38,960 bases of DNA, taken from positions 1-38,960 of the forward strand of contig NZ_JACSOH010000034.1 of the NCBI RefSeq assembly GCF_014349235.1. The letters run 5' to 3'. The notes under the pieces are model-generated. The model worked only from the letters and a program-made list of their open reading frames with translations. It made no database searches and was not told the DNA's origin. The position numbers and the translations under genes were made by a program. This DNA is from Cytophaga sp. FL35. Lineage in GTDB: Bacteria; Bacteroidota; Bacteroidia; Flavobacteriales; Flavobacteriaceae. Below are positions 27,244 through 36,062 of this stretch, in pieces (position 1 is the stretch's first letter; each line of letters starts with the position of its first letter).

Positions 27244-28752
27244 CTAGAGTTGGGGGACGGTTATATAATCCCTAATAGCAGATTGTTTTTGGTTCTTTAA
27301 GGTCTTAGCAGCTATTTTGGCGTTCAGTGAGGCTCCGTGAATATTGGTATGGGTATGGTCTTTGGGAAAAAATGTGGCTACACTGTCCCTACCAACTTTC
27401 TCATAAAAGAGTGCTATTTTATTGCTCAGGTCAATAAAGGGAACTTTTTCACTTTCCGCAACTTCCTGGGTCCATTTGATATAGGTGTCTTTGCGTTGTT
27501 CTACTTCACCATTGGGCCATTCATTTCTAGGGGTCAAGCTCAACAAAATAGGTTGGCCCCCTTTTTCCTTGGCCTGCAAGACCATTTGTCTAATGTTTTG
27601 CCCAAACGTATGTACGGTCTCTTGTACCGTATCTCCTTTAATAATCTGTAAGGTTTCAAAACCGGTGCCGTCCAAAGAGCCTCTGTATTTTTCCTTGTCA
27701 ACGGCGCCGGCATCATTATGGCCAAATTGGATAAGTACATAATCTTCTGGTTGTAGCTCATCCAAGACCTTGTCCCAATGACCTTCGTTTATAAAAGTCC
27801 TACTGCTACGGCCGCCTAGGGCCCTATTATAAATATTCAGTCTGGTAGTGTCAATGAATTGTGCAAATGGTACGCCCCAACCAACGGCATTTTCGTTGTT
27901 GTTGTCCGCCATGGTAGAATCCCCTACAAGAAATAGGTTCTTCTTCTTGGGTAATTTGATTTGAGGATAGTCGATTAAAAAATCGGATAAATCATTTTGA
28001 TGATTTCGTACTTCATTTACAATTAAAGAGGCGGCAAGTACCGCTCCCCTCGCCGAGGTATGAGTATGGTCCTTTTCGTAGAAATAGTTGCCTGTAACCC
28101 CTATTTGTCCTATATCTTCCATTTTGGAGGCCATAGCTTCATTCAGGTCTATGAATGCTGCCCTCTCTTCCAGAGCCACTTGTTGTGCCCATAAGCCATA
28201 GGAGTCATTGTTTCTTTCTACCTGCTTATTGCTCCATTTGTTTCTAGGAATAGGGGAAATGACCAACGGAATGGCCCCTACATGATGGGCGTCCTTAATT
28301 ATTTTTCTAATGTACCACCCGTATGTATGAACAGTGTCCCGCTCTCCGGTGAGCATGTTGTCTATAACCTCAGATTCATCACCTATTCCTTTAATAGTGC
28401 CTCTTGCCCTAAAATTGTCATTGATCGGGCCATCATCATTGTGTCCGAATTGTATCAGTACAAAATCGCCTTCATTCAGATTTTGGTATACGCTGTCCCA
28501 AAGACCTAATTTTTGAAAGGTTCGACTACTGGTACCACCCAAGGCATGATTTTTTACGGTAATTTTTGTGGTGTCAACAAATTGATGAATGAAATCTCCC
28601 CAGCCCCATAGTCCACCAGCTCCATCGCCTTGGCCATTTTTTACGGTGGAATCTCCAACGGTATAAAGAACTGGTTTTCTACTGGAATTGGTAGTACAGG
28701 AAATAGTGGTAAGCCCGATAATCGCAATTATCAGCGGTATGCGTATTCTCAT
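27244..28752 (-). CDS. Tandem two-domain CE12-like rhamnogalacturonan acetylesterase, lipoprotein
   Basis: The 502-residue protein carries two complete SGNH esterase domains in a row. Domain 1 has S35 in GDSTV, GG in HALGGTSSRTF, N105 in FGHND, and D228/H231 in DHTH. Domain 2 has S279 in GDSTM, GG in RALGGRSSRTF, N346 in FGHND, and D465/H468 in DHTH. All catalytic residues are intact in both. A lipobox ISC (Cys19) predicts a lipoprotein. CE12 enzymes remove acetyl groups from rhamnogalacturonan and related glycans. It lies 66 nt downstream of the GntR gene on the same strand and may be cotranscribed. The natural substrate is inferred from family and context. Confidence 0.88.
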   Translation of the reverse strand: MRIRIPLIIAIIGLTTISCTTNSSRKPVLYTVGDSTVKNGQGDGAGGLWGWGDFIHQFVDTTKITVKNHALGGTSSRTFQKLGLWDSVYQNLNEGDFVLIQFGHNDDGPINDNFRARGTIKGIGDESEVIDNMLTGERDTVHTYGWYIRKIIKDAHHVGAIPLVISPIPRNKWSNKQVERNNDSYGLWAQQVALEERAAFIDLNEAMASKMEDIGQIGVTGNYFYEKDHTHTSARGAVLAASLIVNEVRNHQNDLSDFLIDYPQIKLPKKKNLFLVGDSTMADNNNENAVGWGVPFAQFIDTTRLNIYNRALGGRSSRTFINEGHWDKVLDELQPEDYVLIQFGHNDAGAVDKEKYRGSLDGTGFETLQIIKGDTVQETVHTFGQNIRQMVLQAKEKGGQPILLSLTPRNEWPNGEVEQRKDTYIKWTQEVAESEKVPFIDLSNKIALFYEKVGRDSVATFFPKDHTHTNIHGASLNAKIAAKTLKNQKQSAIRDYITVPQL

Positions 28753-28818
28753 TGTGTGGGGTTAGGAGCGCCAAAAATACAATGTTATCCTTAACGGACA
28801 AGTTTGAGAATCAATTTT

Positions 28819-29868
28819 TTACACAGAATTTCGTTCTATATAACGAAATACGTTTTTTACTTTTTCCTTCTTGTTTTTGAGAACCATGTAGGCGGCGGTT
28901 TCTCCCATAGCATTAAAGTCTGTACTAATGACGGTAATGCCCAATAGTTCTTTCAATGGGGTTTCGTTATAGGATATAATTCCAATGTCCTTCCCAAGGG
29001 TAAGCTTTTTTTTGCGTACCTGTCTTACGAGATTTACCAGATCGGATTCTTCTATAATTACGTAGGCATCTTTACTTTGCAGTTCCATATCCTCGTATAT
29101 TTCACCTAAGATTTCAAACTCAAAACCCTGCTCCCCACAGAATTTTTGAAAGCCTCTCAATATCCTTCGCGGATAGGGGTATACTTTCTTTTCTGGATAC
29201 ACCAAAATGAGTTTGTCATATTTAAGAAGCCTTTCCTTTCCTTCTAGTAAAGCTTCATAAATATCATTTTCAAAATCTTGGTACAAGGATGCGTAATCTC
29301 CTCTTATTTCTAGTTGGGAATTATCCAAAACAATCAACTTGTTCTTGGGTATTTTGTCCAACACCTTTACTACTTTCTCCGTTGCCGATGTGTGGTTGAG
29401 GTTATCATCCTTAAAATGGGGCATGATAACATAATAATCATACGCTCCCAAATTGCGTTCAATATAATGGGTGAACAAAGATTCTTCACAATGGTAAATA
29501 TAGAGGTTAACATGCCCGTTTACGCCCAATCCGTTAACAAAAGAATTGTAAATGCGCATTTTATATGAGCTGGGCTTATTTACTAAAAAGAAGACATTGA
29601 TTTTTGATATAAGGTCTGTTTTGGCAATGTAGTAGCCTTTACCCTTTACGGCGGTTATCGTTTTTTGAACCTTTAATTGTCTGTAGGCCTTTTCAATAGT
29701 GTCACGAGAAAGAAGCAAATCTTCGCTCAATTCATTTATGGAAGGAATTTTACTCCCAATTGGTAGCTCTCCCATGGCGATACTATCCATGATTGAATCT
29801 ACCACCTGCATGTACTTAGGAACACGGGAGGCTTCATTAATTTGAATATTAAGAATGTTACTGGACAT
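28819..29868 (-). CDS. GntR-type regulator with LacI-like sugar-binding sensor
   Basis: This 349-residue regulator has an N-terminal winged helix of the GntR class (about 15-80: VVDSIMDSIAMGELPIGSKI, then LLLSRDTIEKAYRQL and GKGYYIA). The sensor (about 90-345) is a periplasmic-binding-protein-like domain; IISYNETPLKELLGITVISTDF is typical of LacI/GalR sensors. The same architecture is known in B. subtilis AraR. It is transcribed divergently from the rhamnose operon, so L-rhamnose or a rhamnose intermediate is its likely ligand. A TGTAC-A-GTACA site in the shared region is a plausible operator. Direction of control (repressor or activator) is not known. Confidence 0.88.
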   Translation of the reverse strand: MSSNILNIQINEASRVPKYMQVVDSIMDSIAMGELPIGSKIPSINELSEDLLLSRDTIEKAYRQLKVQKTITAVKGKGYYIAKTDLISKINVFFLVNKPSSYKMRIYNSFVNGLGVNGHVNLYIYHCEESLFTHYIERNLGAYDYYVIMPHFKDDNLNHTSATEKVVKVLDKIPKNKLIVLDNSQLEIRGDYASLYQDFENDIYEALLEGKERLLKYDKLILVYPEKKVYPYPRRILRGFQKFCGEQGFEFEILGEIYEDMELQSKDAYVIIEESDLVNLVRQVRKKKLTLGKDIGIISYNETPLKELLGITVISTDFNAMGETAAYMVLKNKKEKVKNVFRYIERNSV

Positions 29869-30014
29869 GTGGGGACTTCTAATTTATGTTGGTATACATT
29901 CCATCTTCACTATGCACAAGATGTTGATTTTTTCTTTAATGGGAATCGGCTCCTAAAATAATCAAAATATAGGGTAAGACCATATATACGGGTGTTCTTT
30001 TGGATTTTTACTTG

Positions 30015-30025
30015 TGTACAGTACA
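30015..30025. promoter_or_regulatory. Candidate operator for the GntR-type regulator
   Basis: TGTAC-A-GTACA is a perfect 11-nt inverted repeat about a central base. From memory, AraR of B. subtilis, which has the same domain layout, binds sites with a TTGTACGTACAA core, so the half-site matches and the spacing is one base longer. It lies about 30 nt upstream of the candidate -7 element. Confidence 0.4.
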
Positions 30026-30055
30026 GCACAGGATAGTCAGGGGAAATGTAATATG

Positions 30056-30063
30056 TATTTTTG
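30056..30063 (+). promoter_or_regulatory. Candidate -7 promoter element of the rhamnose operon
   Basis: TATTTTTG matches the Bacteroidota -7 consensus TAnnTTTG and lies 42 nt before the chosen start codon at 30105. No clear -33 element is present, which would fit a promoter that needs an activator. Confidence 0.35.
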
Positions 30064-30104
30064 GTCAAAGTGTTAAATCAATCAGTAACAACAAGACACA
30101 AGAT

Positions 30105-32201
30105 ATGCAAAAGACATTCCAACACGTAAACTATCTATGGGACGAGAAAAAGGCCATTGAATTGGGAGATGACCAAGTAGCCCTTTTTCTTTACCGCTCC
30201 AACATTTTGGGCGCGGACCTTCGCATTACCAATTATGGCGGAGGTAATACTAGCTGTAAGACCATAGAAACGGACCCTTTGACCAACGAAGAGGTAGAGG
30301 TTATGTGGATCAAGGGTTCCGGAGGTGATATTGGAACATTAAACCGTGCCGGAATTGCCGGACTGTACACAGAGAGATTAAGAAATTTAAAGAATGTTTA
30401 TGAGGGGCTTCATGATGAAGACCGTATGGTAGGGCTTTTCAATCATTGTATTTATGACCTGGATAGTAGGGCACCTTCTATTGATACGCCCTTACACGGA
30501 CTTTTGCCTTTTAAACATATCGATCACCTTCACCCAGATGCCTTGATCGCGGTAGCTGCAGCGAAAGACAGCGAGAAGGTAACCAAGGAGATTTGGGGAG
30601 ATACTATGGGTTGGGTGCCATGGCAACGTCCTGGTTTTGATTTGGGTCTTCAATTGGAGAAGTGTTTAAATGAAAACCCAGGTATACGTGGTATTGTCTT
30701 AGGTAGCCATGGTCTATTTACTTGGGGAGATACATCGTACGAATGTTATATCAATAGCTTGGAGGTAATAGAAAAGGCTTCTGAATACATTGAGAAAAAG
30801 ATTAAGGAAAAGGGAAGCGTATTTGGTGGTCAAAAAGTAGAAAGTTTACCAGCGAAAGAACGTAAAGACAAAGCGGCCCAATTGATGCCCTTGTTACGCG
30901 GATTGTGTTCTTCAGAAAATAGGATGATCGGTCATTTTAGTGATACCGATGTGGTCATGGAATACATAAACAGTAATGATTTGGAGCGCTTGGCCCCAAT
31001 GGGCACCTCTTGCCCCGATCATTTCTTGCGTACCAAAATTCAACCCTTGGTGCTAACCTTGGAAACCTCTGAAGATTTAAGTGATTCTAAAGAGGTCTTA
31101 AAGAAACTGGAGCCTGCATTTGAACAATATAGAAAGGAATATGCGGAATATTATGAATCTTGTAAGAGAGATAATAGCCCGGCCATGAGAGACCCTAATC
31201 CGGTGATAATCATTTATCCCGGAGTAGGTATGTTCAGCTTTGCCAAAAACAAACAGACCACAAGGGTGGCCAGTGAATTTTATATCAATGCCATCAATGT
31301 AATGAGAGGTGCAGAGGCCATCACGGAATATACTTCGCTACCAAGGCAGGAGGCTTTTGATATTGAATATTGGTTGCTGGAAGAGGCAAAACTTCAGCGT
31401 ATGCCAAAAGAACAGCCTTTGTCTAGAAAAGTAGCTTTGGTGACCGGTGGTGGTGGCGGAATCGGTAAAGCGATTGCCGATAAATTAGCAGCCGAAGGAG
31501 CTAATGTAGTGTTGACAGATATTGCTGAGGATCGCTTAAAGGAAGGCGTCGCTACCTATAAACCGGATACGGCTGCCTATGCAGTTTGTGATGTGACCAA
31601 GTCAGAATCCATTGTTGATGCTTATAAGAAAGCATGTTTGGAATTTGGAGGGGTCGATATTGTGGTGCATAGCGCCGGCTTGGCTATTTCCAAACCACTG
31701 ACGGAAACCACTGAAAAAGACTGGGATATTCTTCAGGATGTTTTGGTAAAGGGGCAGTTTGAATTGGCAAAAGAAGCCGTAAAGATAATGAGAACCCAAG
31801 GCCTGGGCGGAGACTTTATCAGTATAGCCAGTAAGAACGGACTGGTGTCCGGCCCTAACAATGTAGGTTATGGTACGGCCAAAGCAGCACAACAACATAT
31901 GTCAAGATTATTGGCGGCTGAACTGGGCGGTGAAAAAATTAGGGTGAATACCGTTAATCCAGATGGCGTTATCGTAGGAAGCAAAATTTGGGAAGGAGAC
32001 TGGGCAGAAGGTCGTGCGAAAGCATACGGAATTTCAGTTGAAGAATTGCCCGCGCATTACGCCAAAAGAAACTTGATGAATGAAATTATCTACCCTGCAG
32101 ATATTGCGGATGGGGTATTTGCCTTTGTTGGGTTGTTGAACAAAAGCACCGGAAATATCATCAACGTAGATGGTGGTATGGCCAATGCCTTTGTAAGATA
32201 A
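30105..32201 (+). CDS. Bifunctional rhamnulose-1-phosphate aldolase / L-lactaldehyde dehydrogenase
   Basis: From the preferred ATG at 30105 the protein has 698 residues. An upstream TTG at 30000 would add 35 residues without family similarity and overlap the promoter. Residues 20-390 are a class II aldolase with candidate zinc ligands in HIDHLHPDA (138-146) and GSHG (200-203). Residues 440-698 are a short-chain dehydrogenase with the NAD motif VTGGGGGIGKA and the catalytic Y589/K593 in YGTAK. The aldolase half splits L-rhamnulose 1-phosphate into DHAP and L-lactaldehyde. The second half most likely oxidises lactaldehyde to L-lactate, as in the known RhaE/RhaW-type fusions. It is the first gene of the rhamnose operon. 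Confidence 0.92.
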   Translation: MQKTFQHVNYLWDEKKAIELGDDQVALFLYRSNILGADLRITNYGGGNTSCKTIETDPLTNEEVEVMWIKGSGGDIGTLNRAGIAGLYTERLRNLKNVYEGLHDEDRMVGLFNHCIYDLDSRAPSIDTPLHGLLPFKHIDHLHPDALIAVAAAKDSEKVTKEIWGDTMGWVPWQRPGFDLGLQLEKCLNENPGIRGIVLGSHGLFTWGDTSYECYINSLEVIEKASEYIEKKIKEKGSVFGGQKVESLPAKERKDKAAQLMPLLRGLCSSENRMIGHFSDTDVVMEYINSNDLERLAPMGTSCPDHFLRTKIQPLVLTLETSEDLSDSKEVLKKLEPAFEQYRKEYAEYYESCKRDNSPAMRDPNPVIIIYPGVGMFSFAKNKQTTRVASEFYINAINVMRGAEAITEYTSLPRQEAFDIEYWLLEEAKLQRMPKEQPLSRKVALVTGGGGGIGKAIADKLAAEGANVVLTDIAEDRLKEGVATYKPDTAAYAVCDVTKSESIVDAYKKACLEFGGVDIVVHSAGLAISKPLTETTEKDWDILQDVLVKGQFELAKEAVKIMRTQGLGGDFISIASKNGLVSGPNNVGYGTAKAAQQHMSRLLAAELGGEKIRVNTVNPDGVIVGSKIWEGDWAEGRAKAYGISVEELPAHYAKRNLMNEIIYPADIADGVFAFVGLLNKSTGNIINVDGGMANAFVR

Positions 32202-32226
32202 TTGATGTTGAATTTTAATTGAACAC

Positions 32227-33507
32227 ATGCAAATTAGCAAAGAACAGATACAATTGGTCAATGAGAAAGTTGAAGCGGGGCACGGGACCCAATTCAACTT
32301 TCTTGCCCAAACCTTGGATGCCAAAGGTGTTGATGTCAATACCGTTATAAAACAATTGGCAGATTTTCAAGTGGCCATTCCCAGTTGGGCCCTAGGTGCC
32401 GGAGGTACCCGCTTTGGTAGGTTTTCCTATTTTGGGGAGCCTTCCAACTTGGAGCAGAAAATAAATGATGTGGGCATTATCCACTCTTTAACACAGACGG
32501 CCGGGGCCATTTCGTTGCACATACCTTGGGATGTGCCGGAAGACTACAACGCCATTAAAGAGTTGGCAACTGCGAATGACTTGGTGTTTGATGCCGTAAA
32601 TTCCAATACCTTTCAAGACCAAAAAGATGCAAAGGAGAGCTATAAGTATGGCTCCTTGAGTAATGTGAACAAAGCCGTGCGTGAGCAAGCTGTTCAGCAT
32701 AACATTGATGTGGTGGAAATCGGAAAAAAACTCGGCTCTAAAAGTTTGACCGTCTGGTTGGCCGATGGTTCCAATTTTCCCGGGCAGAACAATTTTCAAA
32801 CTGCATTACAGCATACAGAAGAAAGTCTAAAGGAAATTTATAAAGGGCTCCCGGAGGATTGGAAAATGTTTATTGAATACAAACCCTACGAACCCAATTT
32901 TTACAGTACCGTTATTCAGGATTGGGGTACGTCGTTTATGTTGGCAAATGCTTGTGGAGACAAAGCCTACACTTTAGTGGATTTGGGCCATCACTTGCCC
33001 AATACCAATATAGAGCAGATTGTTTCTACACTAATGATGAAAGGTAAATTGGGCGGCTTCCATTTTAACGATAGTAAGTACGGGGATGATGATAGTACCG
33101 TGGGTAGTGTAAAGCCGTATTCCCTTTTCTTGATATTCAATGAGCTGGTCTACGGAATGAAAAACAATCCGCAAAATCCGTATCCCGCTTGGATGATTGA
33201 TGCCAGTCATAACATTAAAGACCCTTTAGAGGATTTGATACAGTCCCTAGAGGCCATTCAAGAGGCTTATGCAAAAGCTCTTTTGGTGGATCAAAAGGCA
33301 TTAAAAGAGGCGCAGCTAGCCAATGATGTGGTTGTTTGTCAAGAATTGCTTCAAGAGGCGTACCGAACAGATGTGAGACCTTTATTGCGGGAAGCAAGAC
33401 TTAAAAGCGGAGGAGCCTTACATCCGATTACCGCCTATCGTTCCTTACAAGTAAGGGAGAGTTTGATAGAGGAAAGAGGTAAATACGCGGTAGCCTCTGG
33501 TTTGTAA
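32227..33507 (+). CDS. rhaI: L-rhamnose isomerase (Pseudomonas stutzeri type)
   Basis: The 426-residue TIM-barrel isomerase converts L-rhamnose to L-rhamnulose. Metal ligands recalled for the P. stutzeri enzyme (E219, D254, H281, D327) have exact counterparts here at an offset of two: E217 in MFIEYKP, D252 in VDLGHH, H279 in GFHFND and D325 in WMIDASHN. The catalytic H257, D289 and D291 correspond to H255, D287 and D289. The first part, WALGAGGTRFGRF (54-66), is also typical. It lies 25 nt after the aldolase fusion and 17 nt before the kinase. E. coli-type RhaA is a different, less similar enzyme. Confidence 0.94.
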   Translation: MQISKEQIQLVNEKVEAGHGTQFNFLAQTLDAKGVDVNTVIKQLADFQVAIPSWALGAGGTRFGRFSYFGEPSNLEQKINDVGIIHSLTQTAGAISLHIPWDVPEDYNAIKELATANDLVFDAVNSNTFQDQKDAKESYKYGSLSNVNKAVREQAVQHNIDVVEIGKKLGSKSLTVWLADGSNFPGQNNFQTALQHTEESLKEIYKGLPEDWKMFIEYKPYEPNFYSTVIQDWGTSFMLANACGDKAYTLVDLGHHLPNTNIEQIVSTLMMKGKLGGFHFNDSKYGDDDSTVGSVKPYSLFLIFNELVYGMKNNPQNPYPAWMIDASHNIKDPLEDLIQSLEAIQEAYAKALLVDQKALKEAQLANDVVVCQELLQEAYRTDVRPLLREARLKSGGALHPITAYRSLQVRESLIEERGKYAVASGL

Positions 33508-33524
33508 CTATAGAGAATATTTAG

Positions 33525-34898
33525 ATGGGTGAAAAAGTAACTGCAATTTTCGATATTGGCCGAACCAATAAAAAGTTTTTTCTTTTTGATAAGGACTTTA
33601 AGGAGGTGTATAGGGAGTACGACCGTTTTGAAGAAATTGAAGATGAAGATGGCTACCCAACGGAAGACTTGGCCAAATTGGAAAATTGGGCGAAGACTAC
33701 TTTTGATAGAATTATGGCAATGCCCGAGTATGATATTCAGGCGGTGAATTTTTCATGTTACGGTGCAAGTCTGGTTCATTTTGATGAAGAAGGAAATGTG
33801 CTTACCCCACTCTATAATTACATGAAACCCTTGAATCAGGAAATCATTGATTCATTTTATGAGAAGTATGGTCCTATAGATGAATTTTCAAGGGTAAGCG
33901 GATCTTTAAATATGGGCATGCTCAATACGGGAATGCACTTGTATTGGCTAAAAACCCAAAGACCGGCTATTTTTTCCAAAATAAAGTATTCACTTCATTT
34001 GCCCCAATATCTTAGTTATTTGTTCACTGGTATCCCCGTAAGCGAATATACCAGTATTGGGTGTCATACCAATCTTTGGGATTTTGAAAGAAACAGGTAC
34101 CATCAGTGGGTAATTGAAGAGGGCGTTGATAAGGTGCTTCCTACTATAGTTCCAAGTAACCATTTGATAGATATAGATTATAAAGGCAAAAAAATAGCCT
34201 TTGGTCCCGGAATTCATGATAGCTCTTCGGCATTGTTGCCTTATGTAAGTAGTATTTCAGAGCCTTTTCTTTTGGTTTCTACAGGTACTTGGAGCATATC
34301 CATCAACCCTTTCACAGAGGGAGCCCTTTCTTTGGAAGACATTAAGCGGGAGAGTCTTTATAATATGCGTATTGACGGAAGCCCTGTAAAAGTGGCCCGG
34401 CTATTTTTAGGGAATGAATACAAGCTGCAGGTCAAGGAACTTACGGATTATTTTAAAGTACATAAGGACTATCATAGAACGGTTAAGTTTGATGAGGACA
34501 CGTTCTTTGAAATCAACAAGGATTTTGAACCCATGTTCAAATGGAAAAGTATTCAAGGAAATAACCAACCGGAAACGACCCAAATTCCCTATGATAAATT
34601 TGAGCACGCCTATCATCAATTGATGTTGGAATTGGTGTTATTGCAGGTAGAGAGTATCAATTCTGCAATCGGGGACCAAAAAATAGAGGAATTATACATA
34701 GACGGCGGTTTTAGCGACAACGATGTTTACATAAAACTATTAAGTTATTACCTTCGGAGCATGAAATTACGAACTACCGATGCTTCGTTGGGTTCCGCTC
34801 TAGGAGCGGCCATCGTTATCTCACAGACCAAACTAGATCCAGAATTTTTGGCCCAAAACTATGGGTTAAAAGACCAAAATCCCCTAAAGACCGCCTAA
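33525..34898 (+). CDS. FGGY-family sugar kinase, probable L-rhamnulokinase
   Basis: This 457-residue kinase begins AIFDIGRTNKKFFLFD, a variant of the FGGY phosphate-1 loop. It continues with FSCYGASLVHFD, then LVSTGTWSISINPF, and near the end IDGGFSDNDVYIKLL and GSALGAAI, the adenosine-binding and second phosphate regions. By position between the isomerase and the aldolase products it should phosphorylate L-rhamnulose to L-rhamnulose 1-phosphate. FGGY kinases vary in substrate, and L-fuculose or xylulose cannot be ruled out from sequence alone. The stop is directly followed by the next gene's ATG at 34899, with no gap. Confidence 0.88.
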   Translation: MGEKVTAIFDIGRTNKKFFLFDKDFKEVYREYDRFEEIEDEDGYPTEDLAKLENWAKTTFDRIMAMPEYDIQAVNFSCYGASLVHFDEEGNVLTPLYNYMKPLNQEIIDSFYEKYGPIDEFSRVSGSLNMGMLNTGMHLYWLKTQRPAIFSKIKYSLHLPQYLSYLFTGIPVSEYTSIGCHTNLWDFERNRYHQWVIEEGVDKVLPTIVPSNHLIDIDYKGKKIAFGPGIHDSSSALLPYVSSISEPFLLVSTGTWSISINPFTEGALSLEDIKRESLYNMRIDGSPVKVARLFLGNEYKLQVKELTDYFKVHKDYHRTVKFDEDTFFEINKDFEPMFKWKSIQGNNQPETTQIPYDKFEHAYHQLMLELVLLQVESINSAIGDQKIEELYIDGGFSDNDVYIKLLSYYLRSMKLRTTDASLGSALGAAIVISQTKLDPEFLAQNYGLKDQNPLKTA

Positions 34899-36056
34899 AT
34901 GAAGAGTGAAATTAATTCAGAATACCCTTCTGTAGAAGCCTTACGTGAAAAAGCCAAAAAACGGGTTCCGAGTTTCGCTTTTGAATATTTGGATGGCGGC
35001 TGCAATGAGGATGTAAATATTATTAGGAATACTGCTGAAATCAGGGATGTTCAGCTTCAGCCAAGATACCTTAGAAATTATAAAGAGAGCTCTACCAAAA
35101 CCAAGGTCTTGGGTATGGAGTTCGATGCTCCTTTTGGTATTTCGCCAGTAGGGTTGCAAGGTTTAATGTGGCCAAATTCGCCCGAAATTTTAGCCAAAGC
35201 GGCTCACAAACACAATGTTCCGTTCATCCTTAGTACGGTAACTACCATGAATATTGAAAGGGCCAGCGAACTTACGGAAGGCAACGCTTGGTTTCAATTG
35301 TACAATCCCGTAGAAGATGAAGTGCGCAATGATATTTTAGACCGTGCGCATCATGCGGGTTGCCCTGTGTTGGTGTTGCTTTGTGATGTACCCACTTTCG
35401 GGTACCGTCCAAGGGACATCAGAAATGGTTTGGCATTGCCACCTAAAATGTCCGCCAGAAATATCATGCAAATTTTAGGGAAGCCTACTTGGGCTTTTAA
35501 TACCTTGAAATACGGTCAACCCACTTTTGAGACGCTAAAGCCATACACGCCTGAAGGCTTGAACCTAAAGCAGTTAGGAAAGTTTATGGATAAAACCTTT
35601 TCGGGTAAGTTAAATGCCGATAGAATCAAACCTATTCGTGATCAATGGAAAGGAAAATTGGTCTTAAAGGGCGTTGCTAGTGAGCAAGATACTGAAGACG
35701 CTATTAAAATGGGTTTTGACGGCATTATTGTCTCCAATCATGGGGGCAGGCAGTTAGATGCCGCACAATCCACTATTGCATCACTGCAAGAAATAGCTCC
35801 AAAATACGGCGATAAAATTGAGGTGATGATCGATAGCGGACTTCGATCTGGTCCGGATATTGCGAGGGCCATGGCCAGTGGCGCAAAATTTACCTTTATG
35901 GGCAGATCTTTTATGTATGGGGCGGGAGCCCTGGGAAATAAAGGCGGAAACCACACCATTGCCATGCTTAAAATGCAATTTAAGCAAGTAATGGATCAAC
36001 TTTGTTGTGAGCGAGTGGAAGATTTACCATTACATCTTGTAAATAACCAACCCTAG
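34899..36056 (+). CDS. lldD: FMN-dependent L-lactate dehydrogenase / alpha-hydroxy acid oxidase family
   Basis: The 385-residue flavoenzyme is of the LldD / flavocytochrome b2 family, which oxidises L-lactate to pyruvate and passes electrons to quinone. The FMN and substrate motif SNHGGRQLDAAQ carries the catalytic His and Arg, and VMIDSGLRSGPDIARAMASGA binds the flavin phosphate. AFEYLDGGCNED is the usual N-terminal signature. In this operon the substrate would be the L-lactate formed from lactaldehyde by the upstream fusion, so the rhamnose carbons end as DHAP and pyruvate. A lactate oxidase is the main alternative; the sequence cannot separate the two with certainty. Confidence 0.9.
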   Translation: MKSEINSEYPSVEALREKAKKRVPSFAFEYLDGGCNEDVNIIRNTAEIRDVQLQPRYLRNYKESSTKTKVLGMEFDAPFGISPVGLQGLMWPNSPEILAKAAHKHNVPFILSTVTTMNIERASELTEGNAWFQLYNPVEDEVRNDILDRAHHAGCPVLVLLCDVPTFGYRPRDIRNGLALPPKMSARNIMQILGKPTWAFNTLKYGQPTFETLKPYTPEGLNLKQLGKFMDKTFSGKLNADRIKPIRDQWKGKLVLKGVASEQDTEDAIKMGFDGIIVSNHGGRQLDAAQSTIASLQEIAPKYGDKIEVMIDSGLRSGPDIARAMASGAKFTFMGRSFMYGAGALGNKGGNHTIAMLKMQFKQVMDQLCCERVEDLPLHLVNNQP

Positions 36057-36062
36057 AATAAT

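Larger units (their letters stand above)
29869..30104 (+). other. Divergent regulatory region of the regulator and the rhamnose operon
   Basis: These 236 bases separate the GntR-type regulator from the rhamnose operon. They hold GTATAC at 29892-29897 near the regulator start, the palindrome TGTACAGTACA at 30015-30025 and a -7-like TATTTTTG at 30056-30063. A TTG-started in-frame extension of the aldolase gene from 30000 runs through it but shows no family similarity. Confidence 0.6.

Noticed and set aside
6496-28752. Firm assignment of the locus to ulvan
   Set aside because: No ulvan lyase is present and CE12 enzymes point to acetylated rhamnogalacturonan-like glycans, so the substrate is left open.
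30000-30104. N-terminal extension of the aldolase fusion from a TTG start
   Set aside because: The added 35 residues have no family similarity and cover the candidate operator and promoter; the ATG at 30105 gives the normal N-terminus.
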